52,197 nucleotides of DNA from the NCBI GenBank assembly GCA_021775755.1, contig JAJFHE010000036.1, forward strand, positions 1 to 52,197. Direction: 5' to 3'. Made by a program: the position numbers and the translations under genes. The DNA is from Hyphomicrobiales bacterium. Its GTDB lineage: Bacteria; Pseudomonadota; Alphaproteobacteria; Rhizobiales; JAJFHB01. Below are positions 1-8,725 of the stretch, piece by piece. Within the stretch, counting starts at the first letter, position 1. Each line of letters begins with the position of its first letter. The notes under the pieces were generated by a model. It was given only the letters and a program-made list of their open reading frames with translations. It made no database searches and was not told the origin of the DNA.

Positions 1-39
1 GTCCAGCAATCGTGCAAGGAATTTGAGCCGTTCATCCAT
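1..39 (-). CDS. IS481-family transposase, N-terminal fragment cut by window edge
   Basis: Only the first 13 codons are inside the window; the gene runs leftward out of it. The peptide reads MDERLKFLARLLD, which matches the opening I know from many IS481-family (DDE, integrase-core) transposases of rhizobia, where a helix-turn-helix region follows. The ATG at 39-37 has a strong GGAAGGAG ribosome binding site about nine bases upstream on the minus strand. Just outside the gene, at 92-133, lie two related sequences that could be the element's terminal transposase-binding repeats. The family call rests on 13 residues, so it is tentative; whether the transposase is complete cannot be seen. Confidence 0.55.
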   Translation of the reverse strand, partial: MDERLKFLARLLD

Positions 40-91
40 CTGATTACACTCCTTCCAAGGCACCTTGCGTCTCCTTGCAAAGGGCCAAAAG

Positions 92-133
92 TGTAACCTA
101 TGTGTCCGGAAAGAAGTGTCACCCATCTCTCGG
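92..133. repeat. Paired direct repeats at probable IS end
   Basis: TGTAACCTATGTGTCCGG at 92-109 is followed 25 bases later by the similar TGTCACCCATCTCTCGG at 117-133. They lie between the transposase start and the end of the subtilase gene. Paired imperfect repeats beginning TGT with a CCGG or CGG end are what I would expect at the end of an IS481-type element. The other end and the target duplication are outside the window, so the exact boundary cannot be fixed. Confidence 0.4.
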
Positions 134-181
134 GAAGCACACTCTTCAGAAGCGTCGCGCGAGAAACAAATCCAACTGCAG

Positions 182-1312
182 TTAGTTCGGATTGGCAACC
201 AACGCCTGTAGCGCACCGAAAGCATCTATGCGACGGAACGTCTTTCCGGTGTGTTGTACGTTGTCGTGACCAAGGTCTTTGTCCTCGATGTCCTTTGCAC
301 CTGATTCCAGCCACTTTTCGACTTGCGTACAGGTCGGCAGCTCGCCGGCGCCTTTAATCTTCTGAAATTTGTGCTGCAGCAACGCTATGACGCCCGCGGC
401 GACGGGAGCCGCGAGGCTAGTTCCGCAAGCGCGAGCAAACCCCACGCTCGGCATATGAGACAACGACTTCATCGGCGCCCCCGGCGCGACCATGTCAAGA
501 AAATGCTCCTGCCCGCCTTGCCGGGCGAGCCGCTGCGTAAAGGGTGCGATTGCGTCGCGCACGGGCGTGTTGGAAAAGGCACCGGCAACGGACGGGCACG
601 CGTCGGAGAACTCGGCATCCTTCGTAAAAACCGCACCGACGCTTATCGTTTCGGGAACGATGCTTGGAAAACTTAGCCCTTGCGAACTGTCGTTGGCTTT
701 GTAGGCGTTGCCGGACGCCGCAACAACGGGGATGTCCGCATTGCGGAGCGATGCCAGGCTATCTGCGATACGTTGCCTTACGCCCGCGTCCACCGCCACC
801 GCATCCGCCGACGTTCGATGCGAGATCGTGTCGCCGAGGGAAACATTCACGATGCTGATCCCCTTGTTCTTGGCGTTGCCCACCAGCCACTCAAGCGCGT
901 TCGCCAGTGCCTCGAACTCAAAACTTTGGCGGTCGTTGGTGACCTTGAGCGGAACTATCGTCGCCTTCGGGGCGACCCCGGGCAGGTTCTGCAAGCGCGA
1001 CGCGATAATCCCTGCAACCGCCGTTCCGTGACCGTCGATATCGTCGGCGGCGCCCTCTGAGCCAACGCCGCTCTTATGCAGGCCGGTAAAGTCGCGGCCG
1101 TGAGCCACCCGCCACTTGCCGAACTGAGCGGCCCTGAGTCCCGGATTTTTCGGCGCGCATCCAGTGTCTATGACGGCTACGGAGACGCCGGCGCCGTCTA
1201 CCCCGAACACACTACGAGCCTTGTCCGCGCGGGTCTGTTCCTGAGATGCCAGAAGGTCGAACTCTTCCAGATCCGCTATCTGCTCGAGATGAATATAGTC
1301 TGTGCCTGCCAT
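182..1312 (-). CDS. Subtilisin-like serine protease (S8 family)
   Basis: A 376-residue peptidase S8 domain. The catalytic triad is visible: Asp49 in VAVIDTGC, His95 in DGHGTAVAG and Ser299 in GTSLAAPVAAG; the oxyanion Asn is N202 in VVAASGN. All catalytic residues are present, so it should be active. There is no signal peptide and no obvious propeptide, unlike most exported subtilases, so the enzyme is either cytoplasmic or exported without a Sec signal. It is the last gene of a five-gene operon, starting 14 bases after the stop of the S1 protease gene, with only a weak ribosome binding site, so it probably depends on coupling. An IS element end lies just downstream of its stop. The substrate is unknown; it may process an operon partner. 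Confidence 0.93.
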   Translation of the reverse strand: MAGTDYIHLEQIADLEEFDLLASQEQTRADKARSVFGVDGAGVSVAVIDTGCAPKNPGLRAAQFGKWRVAHGRDFTGLHKSGVGSEGAADDIDGHGTAVAGIIASRLQNLPGVAPKATIVPLKVTNDRQSFEFEALANALEWLVGNAKNKGISIVNVSLGDTISHRTSADAVAVDAGVRQRIADSLASLRNADIPVVAASGNAYKANDSSQGLSFPSIVPETISVGAVFTKDAEFSDACPSVAGAFSNTPVRDAIAPFTQRLARQGGQEHFLDMVAPGAPMKSLSHMPSVGFARACGTSLAAPVAAGVIALLQHKFQKIKGAGELPTCTQVEKWLESGAKDIEDKDLGHDNVQHTGKTFRRIDAFGALQALVANPN

Positions 1313-1326
1313 TCTGGATCTGCCGA

Positions 1327-2499
1327 CTACTCGTCTTCGGTTCTGTACGGCACCCCGATGTTCGAATATGCCCTAATTCCATTCGCCGCGAGCCAGTCGA
1401 CGACATCGGGATGGGCGAGTGCTGTGTATATGCCGCCGCCGCCGCAGGTTGTTCCGGGATTGTGCCGGACCCCACTCACCGCGCGGGAAGTGACGCCGAC
1501 GAGATAGACGGGTGCAATGCGCGCTCGGTCTTTGTTGATAGCACCAGGAGGGCGAGGTGCCTGCCAGAAGACTGGACCACCGCTGTCTCCTCCACAAGAA
1601 TCCGGCCTGTTTTCGCCCTGCGGCGATCGTGGATCAGCCAGCACAAACTCCCTGAAACTTGCGCAGCTCGATGACCGGAATTTGCCTGCTCCGCAATAGT
1701 ACGATGCAATAGGGATGCCGGCGTAGAGAAGATTGCCAATTTCCCCCGCATCATCACGACCAAAGCCCGCTGAAACCAGACGCCTAGTCTGTTCATCGTT
1801 TTGAACCTCGAACATCGAAGCGATTAGCGTGTAGTGCGAACTCGAACCGCCAGTCGTGCTCTCAAGCAGAGGATGTGCATTTGGGTTAGGTTCAGGGTTG
1901 ACAGAAAAATCCACCCTTTCGCTCGCTCGAACGGGCAAAAGGGCCAAATCCCTTCCCGTCTGGAGTTCCGTACTCACATCGCAACTGTATTGAGCATAAC
2001 GTGACGGTGGACCGGCTAAGACATACTCATCTATGTCGAGCTTTGGCTCACTGCCCAGTTGATTTATGAAAGCCCTGTGAATCCGGTAGGTACGAATGAG
2101 GCCGCATGTGCAGTGAGCAGCCGTCAACACGAGGTTGGATCCGATGAAATAGCCGGAACAAACAAGATCTGGTTTGCCGGGTTTGTCGAACTGAATCTTG
2201 GCGAGACCGACAAAGGCACAAGGAGGCGCCTCCTTTGCTCCAACCATCAATGCGGTTCCGCCCGTGCCCGGCGCCAACGATTCGGTCTCCGGAAGCGCGC
2301 TGAAATCATCGCGCAGACAGACCTGCTCGGCGTCTTCGAAGTCATCCCGCTCGCCCGACTGGATCTCCCGGTAATCCAGGCGGTTGTTGATTTCACCGAC
2401 ATCCGCACGCGCATCACTTGGGCCCGCCGGCCAGAGCAACGAGAGGGACAACGCAAACACCGCGGCGGAGCGCACTATACTCTTGTGGCGTCGGGTCAA
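1327..2499 (-). CDS. Secreted trypsin-like serine protease (S1 family)
   Basis: A 390-residue exported chymotrypsin-fold protease. The N-terminus is a Sec signal peptide (basic MTRRHK, hydrophobic core at 11-25, likely cleavage after the ARA near residue 32). The triad is His129 in LTAAHC, Asp184 in GRDLALLPV and Ser306 in CGGDSGGPV, so all three residues are present. Several extra cysteines suggest periplasmic disulfides. The start is a TTG overlapping the TGA of the upstream lipoprotein gene (TTGA), with AGGAG six bases before it, so translation is coupled. An insertion of about 100 residues between the catalytic Asp and Ser is long for a minimal trypsin domain. The substrate is unknown; the partner lipoproteins or the S8 protease are possible targets. 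Confidence 0.93.
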   Translation of the reverse strand: MTRRHKSIVRSAAVFALSLSLLWPAGPSDARADVGEINNRLDYREIQSGERDDFEDAEQVCLRDDFSALPETESLAPGTGGTALMVGAKEAPPCAFVGLAKIQFDKPGKPDLVCSGYFIGSNLVLTAAHCTCGLIRTYRIHRAFINQLGSEPKLDIDEYVLAGPPSRYAQYSCDVSTELQTGRDLALLPVRASERVDFSVNPEPNPNAHPLLESTTGGSSSHYTLIASMFEVQNDEQTRRLVSAGFGRDDAGEIGNLLYAGIPIASYYCGAGKFRSSSCASFREFVLADPRSPQGENRPDSCGGDSGGPVFWQAPRPPGAINKDRARIAPVYLVGVTSRAVSGVRHNPGTTCGGGGIYTALAHPDVVDWLAANGIRAYSNIGVPYRTEDE

Positions 2500-3797
2500 A
2501 GGTTTCTCCTGATCGCATCCTCACAATAGGCCCGTGGATCTTCGAACTGCCGCACCGCCGGATTGGCAAGGCACTGCGCCATTGCGTTCCCCGCCGGATT
2601 GGTGCCCGTGAACGAGGACCGCCCGTCTCCTCCTCCCGGCAACGGCCCGTCCGCACCCGCTGAGTCCCGTGCTGCTTCGCGCCGCGCAAGGTTGTGCTCC
2701 TCAAGCGTCAGGATGAGTTCCTGATTGGCGAGGATGAGGGCTTCGGTGTTCTCAGCGCGGTTTTGGAATATCTCCAGGGCGCGCGCTGGGATGTTGTAGA
2801 CGATCTGCAGGGCCTCGACGGTGAAGTTCGAAATGGCCTCCAATTCACTCGGCTTCTTGACCATCACGCTCTCAATCATTCCGTTGACGAAGGAGATATC
2901 GGTTTCAGCAGTGACGAAAATTGCCCGCTTTACCTCAAGCAGGAACGTAGGTGCCGCATTGGGCAGATGGATGCGCTTCGAACCCGACCGATGCCACCTG
3001 GCGCCCGGCACGCCTGGAGCGTCCTGGCGCAGAATAACCATGGAGTGGGAAAGCTGCGGCCGGTAGAGCACACCCCGGCTCTGATCCTCGGGCGACACCG
3101 GTTCGTCGACCAGAATGTCGAGACCGCTACGCTGGGGAGGGGCGTAGCGTCCCGTCCGGCCATCGCACACATTGAGCGCCCACTCCGGGACAAACGGGTC
3201 GCTCGTGCCATCCAGGTGCAGACAATAGCCAAACTGCCTCAGCGATGCGTTCACTTCCCGCGTTGCAAGTTCGTCCATCGGGTCGAACTCGAACGAACGC
3301 ACAATTGTCTTGCCGGCAAGCTCCTTCGGAGCCTCGAAGGTGGACAACCGGTCATCGCCTGGCAGACCGTGGAGGCCGGATGCGAAAAGATCGGCCGCCC
3401 CCTGGGTCAGGCGGGTAGCGATCTCCTTGGACTTGTCTTCCGCCTTGGTGAACACTCTTGTGAGCAGCGTTCCCGCTCGCGTGATACCGATGCGATCTTC
3501 GGCGAAGCCGGAAAGCAAAAAGTCGAGGCAATACATGGTGGACGCATCCGCAACGAACCTGCCCTCGTCCAGCGAGATGTCGTAGCCCGCCTCGGTTTCG
3601 GGATCGCTCGCATCCGTATACAATAGGACATCGATCAGGCGCCTGGGAAGATGATAGGCGCCCGTGTTGCTGGCACATGTCGCCCCTACAGAGGCAAGAT
3701 TTGTGTCGACGGTGTTGCTCGACACCATGTTGGAACACGCACCGAGCAAGATCACTGCGATCAGAGCGGGTATCTTTTTTGAAATTTTCGCAATCAT
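2496..3797 (-). CDS. Lipoprotein of unknown function, paralogue of next gene (A)
   Basis: A 433-residue predicted outer- or inner-membrane lipoprotein: MIAKISKK, a hydrophobic stretch, then lipobox LLGAC with the modified Cys at residue 21. I chose the ATG at 3797 because GAGGGGAGGC lies directly upstream; a start 15 bases earlier is possible. It is clearly paralogous to the preceding gene. Shared blocks are TGAYHLPR / LGSYALPR, MYCLDFLLSGFAEDRI / IYCLDHLRSAFADDTI, LRQFGYCLHLD / LRRFGFCVALD, GVLYRP / GIFYRP and RAIF...NGMI / RAIF...DGML, with conserved cysteines able to form two disulfides. The C-terminal 100 residues are predicted helical and Glu/Ala/Arg-rich. I do not recognise a known domain. 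It sits upstream of the S1 protease gene in the operon. Confidence 0.85.
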   Translation of the reverse strand: MIAKISKKIPALIAVILLGACSNMVSSNTVDTNLASVGATCASNTGAYHLPRRLIDVLLYTDASDPETEAGYDISLDEGRFVADASTMYCLDFLLSGFAEDRIGITRAGTLLTRVFTKAEDKSKEIATRLTQGAADLFASGLHGLPGDDRLSTFEAPKELAGKTIVRSFEFDPMDELATREVNASLRQFGYCLHLDGTSDPFVPEWALNVCDGRTGRYAPPQRSGLDILVDEPVSPEDQSRGVLYRPQLSHSMVILRQDAPGVPGARWHRSGSKRIHLPNAAPTFLLEVKRAIFVTAETDISFVNGMIESVMVKKPSELEAISNFTVEALQIVYNIPARALEIFQNRAENTEALILANQELILTLEEHNLARREAARDSAGADGPLPGGGDGRSSFTGTNPAGNAMAQCLANPAVRQFEDPRAYCEDAIRRNL

Positions 3798-3808
3798 GCC
3801 GCCTCCCC

Positions 3809-5230
3809 TCACCCCGCCGCTGTGAGGTTCTTGCAGATATCGTTCAACACCGACTCGCTGTTTTCGAATATTGCAGCATCAGATGCCGCGGCTTGTCCGG
3901 GAGGATTCGGAAGTGCGGTATCGGCGCCACCCTCCACGGTGCCTGGTTGAATCGCATCCGACAGAGTCAATGTGGATGGCCTCCTGGCTCCATCCGCTGA
4001 ATCGTTTTCGATGACTACATTGTCCCCGCGTTCCAGAAACGCAATGTAGTCGTTTTGGGCTTTGATCAGCCGTTGTTCAGTTTGGATCAACTGCGTGCGC
4101 GTCTTTCTGTCCTGAAATGCGGCGCGCAGCGTTTCGGTCGGAAGGGAGATGATCCCGTAGACGATATCAAGCGGGATATCGATGAAGGCCTCGACCTCGC
4201 TTCCCTTCATGATGCACACATTTATCAGCATGCCATCATCGAAAACGAGACCGGTACGGCGTTCCGCGAAAATCGCCCTGTCGACCCCGACCGATACGAC
4301 GGGCATGATGTTCTCAAGCTCGACAACCTTTGTCAGAGCGAGTGTCCATTCGCCCGGATCGTCGGGATAGTGCTTTGTGTAAACGTAGAGATTGTAGGGT
4401 GCGCGCGGCCTGTAGAAGATGCCGCTTGCCGGTTCTGGAACATGGAACTGCATATTCTGGATTGCATCGGCGGCCACCGGTCTGGCGGCGCCTGACACCT
4501 GTACCGGCGCGTCGCAATAGTGCGAAACTGCAGCGCGATTGCGGTTGAACGTGTAGTTGTCCAGCGCAACGCAGAACCCGAACCGCCGCAGTCCCCTGTT
4601 CAGGTCCGCCATTTGCTCAAAATCGAACGGATCGGCTTCGAGGTTCGCCACGACCGCACTCGCGCCCTCCCTGCGCAGAGCCACACCTTCGCGAGCTGGT
4701 GTAAATCCCGGATTGTTGGAGATCAGAATGAAGGCGGCTCGGATGGCGTTTCTAATGATCCCTGCCGTGTGGTCGATGGCCTTCGATCCGATCAACTGCA
4801 GGAAGGGCGAGGTCATCCTGCGCGCGACCGTGTCCGCATCTTCGGCGTCGAGTTGCTCCTTGTGCGCCTTCTGCTCCGCCGGATTCCTTACGACAACCTT
4901 TTCCTTATGCACTCTGATCGTGTCGTCAGCAAAGGCCGAGCGCAAATGGTCGAGGCAGTAAATGTGCGCGTTATCGGCAAACCGTCTAACGTCTACCTTC
5001 TGCAGCACAAAATTCTCTTCAACCTGCGTGACCGTAAACTGAAGAACGCTGCGCGGCAGCGCATAAGAGCCCAATTCGGATTCACAGATGAAGCGCTGGT
5101 CGCGGACCTGCCTGACCGAATAGGACTGAGTTACGGCACAGGCGCCGAGCATGAATGCCACGCCAACCAAAATCCAGAGCTTGGGGGCTCCGAAGACAAT
5201 CTTACGCCGCAGCACCGTCGCATCCTCCAT
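3809..5230 (-). CDS. Lipoprotein of unknown function, paralogue of next gene (B)
   Basis: About 473 residues with a lipoprotein signal: LRRK, hydrophobic core, lipobox FMLGAC (Cys at about residue 31). The start is uncertain. A GTG at 5233 and ATG at 5230 overlap the upstream gene's stop, while a GTG at 5215 has a better GGAGG site and would give the tidier signal peptide. It shares with lipoprotein A the pattern C...LG[SA]Y.LPR, [IM]YCLD.L.S.FA.D.I, RR/RQFG[FY]C and RAIF, so the pair arose by tandem duplication. The C-terminal part contains a helical stretch (EQRLIKAQNDYIAFLERG) that could be a coiled coil. No enzyme motif was seen. A structural or inhibitor role next to the proteases is possible but only inferred. 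Confidence 0.85.
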   Translation of the reverse strand: MEDATVLRRKIVFGAPKLWILVGVAFMLGACAVTQSYSVRQVRDQRFICESELGSYALPRSVLQFTVTQVEENFVLQKVDVRRFADNAHIYCLDHLRSAFADDTIRVHKEKVVVRNPAEQKAHKEQLDAEDADTVARRMTSPFLQLIGSKAIDHTAGIIRNAIRAAFILISNNPGFTPAREGVALRREGASAVVANLEADPFDFEQMADLNRGLRRFGFCVALDNYTFNRNRAAVSHYCDAPVQVSGAARPVAADAIQNMQFHVPEPASGIFYRPRAPYNLYVYTKHYPDDPGEWTLALTKVVELENIMPVVSVGVDRAIFAERRTGLVFDDGMLINVCIMKGSEVEAFIDIPLDIVYGIISLPTETLRAAFQDRKTRTQLIQTEQRLIKAQNDYIAFLERGDNVVIENDSADGARRPSTLTLSDAIQPGTVEGGADTALPNPPGQAAASDAAIFENSESVLNDICKNLTAAG

Positions 5231-6471
5231 CACGGATCACCAGCCGGCGCCGGACTAGGGCAACGAATGCTCATGGCCCCGCTTTGAAGGCGCGCGATAT
5301 TGTATGGCTCAACCAATGGATTTGTCGCGAGATTGTCCCAGTGTTCCTGCCCACCCCGTTCGCAAGCATACTGGACGACCAATCCTCTCACACGGCCCCG
5401 TGCAAAGGGCGCCGGATCGAAGCCGCACAGAGCGATGGGGTTCAAAGGGCCATCGGCAGGAGTGGCGGGTGGATTGCAGTGAGGATTGCCTTCGCACAGT
5501 GTACGCATTGCATTGGTCGCATTGCACTGCATGCCATCGCGCCAGTTGCTCTCGACGTGGCCATACCAAGCGCGAACCACATGAATTCGTAAAGGCTCGA
5601 CGAGCTTGTCGATCGCATCGTTGAACGCTTTCAAATAGTCAAATTCTGTTGAAGTCGTGCTCCCCGGAGGCAGGTCTTCATTTTTCAAAGCCGCAGCCAA
5701 GGCTTCTCGTTGCTCATCGGTCAGTTCGCCGTTCAGGGTCGCCGTAAGGCGCGCGAGATACTCTCTGAACAGAGTCAGTGTTGGACGTTCCGCGCGGTTC
5801 GACGACTGCCTGTTTTCCTCAAAACCGCGCAACTGTGAGAATGCACCGGGATTAAGAAACTCGTCAGCAAGGCGCGCGATTTCGTGCAACCGGTTGAGGT
5901 CCTGCACGTTTCCCCAAATTCGGCTTTGACGTTCGAGATTGTCGCCGAGATACGCCTCAAGTTTTGAAAGCACATGAGCGGCGAGGTCGATGTGAAGGCT
6001 TGGTATCGCCTCGTCTTCCAGGGCTTCGCGCTGCGCCTCCGGGTCACCGTCCGCTTCTCCGCACGCCTGACCTTCGGACTCCCCTTCGACATCTTGAGGG
6101 GCAACACCGGTCAGGATCGTCTCGACCCGCAGTCCTATGCGTTCGAGCGCTTCGCGTAGCGCACAGTTTTCGAAGACGTTTCTGACATCGGGCCGGTCGA
6201 GGACCAGCACCAAGTTGTCCAGGTCCTGCTTAATCGTATCGGGAGTCGCCGGAATGACCTCGCGCCGTGCCAGTTCGTCCTGCAGTTCCTGAACCTTCTC
6301 ACGGACGTCCGAAGCTTCAAAATCCCCCGCTCTGATGGCTGTGAGCAGTTCGGTCAGCTCTTTGTTAACGGCTGCACTATCGGCACGGGCATCCGACCAA
6401 TCCGAAATCGCAAACAGAAAAGCCGCGACGAGAGCCGCCGCGGCACGAAATCGTACACCCCCACTCAACAT
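5230..6471 (-). CDS. Secreted protein of unknown function, first gene of protease operon
   Basis: About 413 residues with a Sec signal peptide (MLSGGVRFR, hydrophobic core, cleavage likely near SDARAD). The ATG at 6471 is preferred because a GGGGGTTGG stretch lies upstream; a GTG at 6492 is also open. The mature part is acidic and helix-rich (KELTELLTAI, VREKVQELQDELARR, EALEDEAIPSL), suggesting coiled-coil interaction surfaces, and has cysteines scattered in the C-terminal half (NATNAMRTLCEGNPHC). I recognise no family. It is the promoter-proximal gene of the operon that continues with two lipoproteins and two serine proteases, and its TGA overlaps the next gene's start. The AT-rich divergent region upstream likely holds the operon promoter. 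Confidence 0.8.
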   Translation of the reverse strand: MLSGGVRFRAAAALVAAFLFAISDWSDARADSAAVNKELTELLTAIRAGDFEASDVREKVQELQDELARREVIPATPDTIKQDLDNLVLVLDRPDVRNVFENCALREALERIGLRVETILTGVAPQDVEGESEGQACGEADGDPEAQREALEDEAIPSLHIDLAAHVLSKLEAYLGDNLERQSRIWGNVQDLNRLHEIARLADEFLNPGAFSQLRGFEENRQSSNRAERPTLTLFREYLARLTATLNGELTDEQREALAAALKNEDLPPGSTTSTEFDYLKAFNDAIDKLVEPLRIHVVRAWYGHVESNWRDGMQCNATNAMRTLCEGNPHCNPPATPADGPLNPIALCGFDPAPFARGRVRGLVVQYACERGGQEHWDNLATNPLVEPYNIARLQSGAMSIRCPSPAPAGDP

Positions 6472-6661
6472 GACCAACCCCCGACTCAGCACAACAAACC
6501 AACTACTGACTCAACCCTTAAGTCAAAGCTTAACAACAAATTAACGGGTTGCAAGCGCCTATTTGTGAAGGCGGAAATTATGCATATTTGCAATGTACCT
6601 TTCGTTGGGTTTTACTTGCGCTGTTGGTTGAGTATTTGAGCAGTGCGGGGGCGACTTGAAA
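6472..6661. promoter_or_regulatory. AT-rich divergent intergenic region with overlapping inverted repeats
   Basis: This 190-base region separates the protease operon from the divergent metallopeptidase gene and must hold at least one promoter. It is visibly AT-richer than its surroundings. TGACT at 6507-6511 pairs with AGTCA at 6521-6525, and TTAAG pairs with CTTAA around 6519-6534, giving two overlapping dyads suited to a repressor site. No convincing sigma70 -35/-10 pair was found by eye. Coregulation of the two transcription units from here is inference. Confidence 0.4.
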
Positions 6662-8377
6662 ATGAACGATTCCAGTCACGGTCATCCGTGCACGACGAAG
6701 TTTCGCGAAATTGAGATTCTGGCGCAGAATCCCGACGTTAAGGACGGCAACCGGAACCTGCTTACGCGCGTCGTTTCGATACCTAACGAACACCTGGAAC
6801 CCGGCCCGCGCAGCGGCCGGTTTACCGTCGTCGACTACGATGCAACACGCGAGAAATCCTACTCGGCGAAAGATCTTCAGAAAAAACACTACAAACCGAA
6901 GGCGGGCAGCCGCGGCTTTCATGCGCAGAACGTTTTTGGGACCGCATCTGCGACACTTTTTGCGTTCGAGCAGGCGCTTGGGCGGAACCTCGACTGGGGC
7001 CTGAAATCGGGCAGTCACCAGCTCACGATCTATCCGCACGCTGCGTTGCGCAGGCGCGCTGCGTTCTCGGTACGCGATGAATGTCTCAAGTTCGGCTATT
7101 TCTCAAACGGTAAGGCCAAGGGCTGGCGCGATCACACATTTCTCTGCCTGTCGCACGACGCCATCGTGCATGAAACGACACACGCGATCCTCAATGGCCT
7201 GCGCTCACAGTTCACCCGCCCGTCCGGGCCCGACCAGGCGGCGTTTCACGAAGGCTATGCGGACTGCATCGCGCTTTTGTCGGCGATGTGCAGCGCCAAC
7301 GTTATCGAGGCGGCTCTTCGCAAAACATTCAAGCCGGATCGATCGGGGCTCGTCAGCAAAAAGACCGTTCTTTCGTTTATCTCAAAGGCCATGGACGGCA
7401 AGGCGAACAACTTCCTGACAGAGCTGGCGGCGCAGCTAGGAGACCATGATCACGGCGAACGTCATGGCGGCCTTAGAACGTCACTGAGCCAGGAGGCGGA
7501 TGAAAGCCTCTATGAGACCATGCGCAAGCGCGGGCCGCACCGCTTCGGAGAACTGCTGGTTATGTGCGTGCTTCGGAGCTTTCTGCGGGTCTGCGAGCGG
7601 CGCCTTCTTGAAAAGCTGAAGCGGACCGGCGGCGGCACGAAGAAGCTGCCGCCGTGGTGGCTTTATGACGAAGGTGCGAAAGCCGCCAAACACATGATGT
7701 ATCTGCTCATACGCGCCATAGACTATTTGCCGCCGGTGCATGTCACGTTCCGCAGTTTTCTGACGGCCCTGCTCACCGCCGACCGAGAACTTGTGCCACA
7801 GGACACGTACGGCTACCGCACAACGCTGCTGGAGATCTTCGCGGCGCATGGCATCGAGCCACTGACAACAAAGGACGATGAAGGATGCTGGAGCCCGGAC
7901 AAGGCAGGGGCCGGCAACCTGCACTTTTCAGGCGGCAACATTGCCGCGATGCGCTGGGACCGCGAAAGCATGTTCGAGTTCATATGGAAACACCAGCGCG
8001 CGCTCGGTCTTCAGCGAGAAACCTACACTCATGTCAAATCAGTGCGGCCAGTGTGGCGGGTGGGGCCTGACGGCTTCATTCTGCGTGAGACGGTGGCGGA
8101 ATACTATCAACTGATCCAGGGCGTGACGCTCGGCGAACTCCGGACACTTTCAAAAATCAAGACGCCGCGCTTTTTGAAGGGCAGCCGCGACACATCCTCC
8201 CCGCTGTTCGATCTGGTGGGTGGCGGCGCGCTGGTCTTCGACGAGTTCGGCAACCTGAAATACCACATCTACGAACCGGTCGCCGGGCGGGACCAGACGG
8301 CGCGCCTGCAGTCGATGTGGGAAGACGGCGTGCGGCTTGCCGATCGCGACCCGGACCGGCCCTTCAGAATTGCCTGA
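6662..8377 (+). CDS. Predicted gluzincin-type zinc metallopeptidase
   Basis: About 571 residues, no signal peptide or membrane segment, so probably cytoplasmic. The zinc signature is HETTH at about residues 170-174 followed 23 residues later by HEGYAD, where the Glu (about 197) would be the third ligand. This HExxH(x)nExxxD layout is that of M4/thermolysin-like gluzincins. Usual thermolysin features (prosequence, export signal) are missing. The C-terminal 250 residues have no motif that I recognise. The start is either TTG 6656 or ATG 6662; neither has a clear ribosome binding site. It is transcribed divergently from the operon with S1 and S8 proteases, so three unrelated peptidase types meet in 8 kb. 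The role is unknown; an intracellular partner to an exported protease module is an inference. Confidence 0.75.
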   Translation: MNDSSHGHPCTTKFREIEILAQNPDVKDGNRNLLTRVVSIPNEHLEPGPRSGRFTVVDYDATREKSYSAKDLQKKHYKPKAGSRGFHAQNVFGTASATLFAFEQALGRNLDWGLKSGSHQLTIYPHAALRRRAAFSVRDECLKFGYFSNGKAKGWRDHTFLCLSHDAIVHETTHAILNGLRSQFTRPSGPDQAAFHEGYADCIALLSAMCSANVIEAALRKTFKPDRSGLVSKKTVLSFISKAMDGKANNFLTELAAQLGDHDHGERHGGLRTSLSQEADESLYETMRKRGPHRFGELLVMCVLRSFLRVCERRLLEKLKRTGGGTKKLPPWWLYDEGAKAAKHMMYLLIRAIDYLPPVHVTFRSFLTALLTADRELVPQDTYGYRTTLLEIFAAHGIEPLTTKDDEGCWSPDKAGAGNLHFSGGNIAAMRWDRESMFEFIWKHQRALGLQRETYTHVKSVRPVWRVGPDGFILRETVAEYYQLIQGVTLGELRTLSKIKTPRFLKGSRDTSSPLFDLVGGGALVFDEFGNLKYHIYEPVAGRDQTARLQSMWEDGVRLADRDPDRPFRIA

Positions 8378-8725
8378 TTGCCTTTGACGGCTGCCGGTGG
8401 AAGTGCCTGGAATCCGGGGCTCGCCTGCGACATATGTCCGCGAACCGCAATTCGCGGATCCGGGGCGCCGCTGAAATCAGCTCCCAACAATTGCAATAGA
8501 CTTCGATCAACTGACAAAGAACCGCCGTTTTCCAGGTATCGCATACACAGCGCATCGGCCTTCTAAGTCTTTGATACTATACCAAGGGCGGCAATTATTG
8601 AATGCAGAACCGAACTGGAAACCCGCGTGCGGGGTCGCCCGATGAGCCGACAACATCCGAAGGGAGCAGAGTCTCGTCAGTATCACCTGATAGGCGCCGG
8701 TTTCGAGAGGCGATTGGGTAACGCC
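8378..8725. other. Non-coding stretch between metallopeptidase and convergent secreted-protein gene
   Basis: No reading frame here looks like a gene. The stretch separates two convergent genes, contains one strong hairpin (8437-8458), and otherwise shows nothing that I can name. No T-run terminator was found. Confidence 0.5.
8437..8458. terminator. Perfect 8-bp hairpin downstream of metallopeptidase gene
   Basis: TCCGCGAA (8437-8444) pairs perfectly with TTCGCGGA (8451-8458) around a six-base loop, 60 bases after the metallopeptidase stop. It lacks a following T-run, so it is not a classic intrinsic terminator; it could stabilise the 3' end or act with Rho. Confidence 0.35.
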
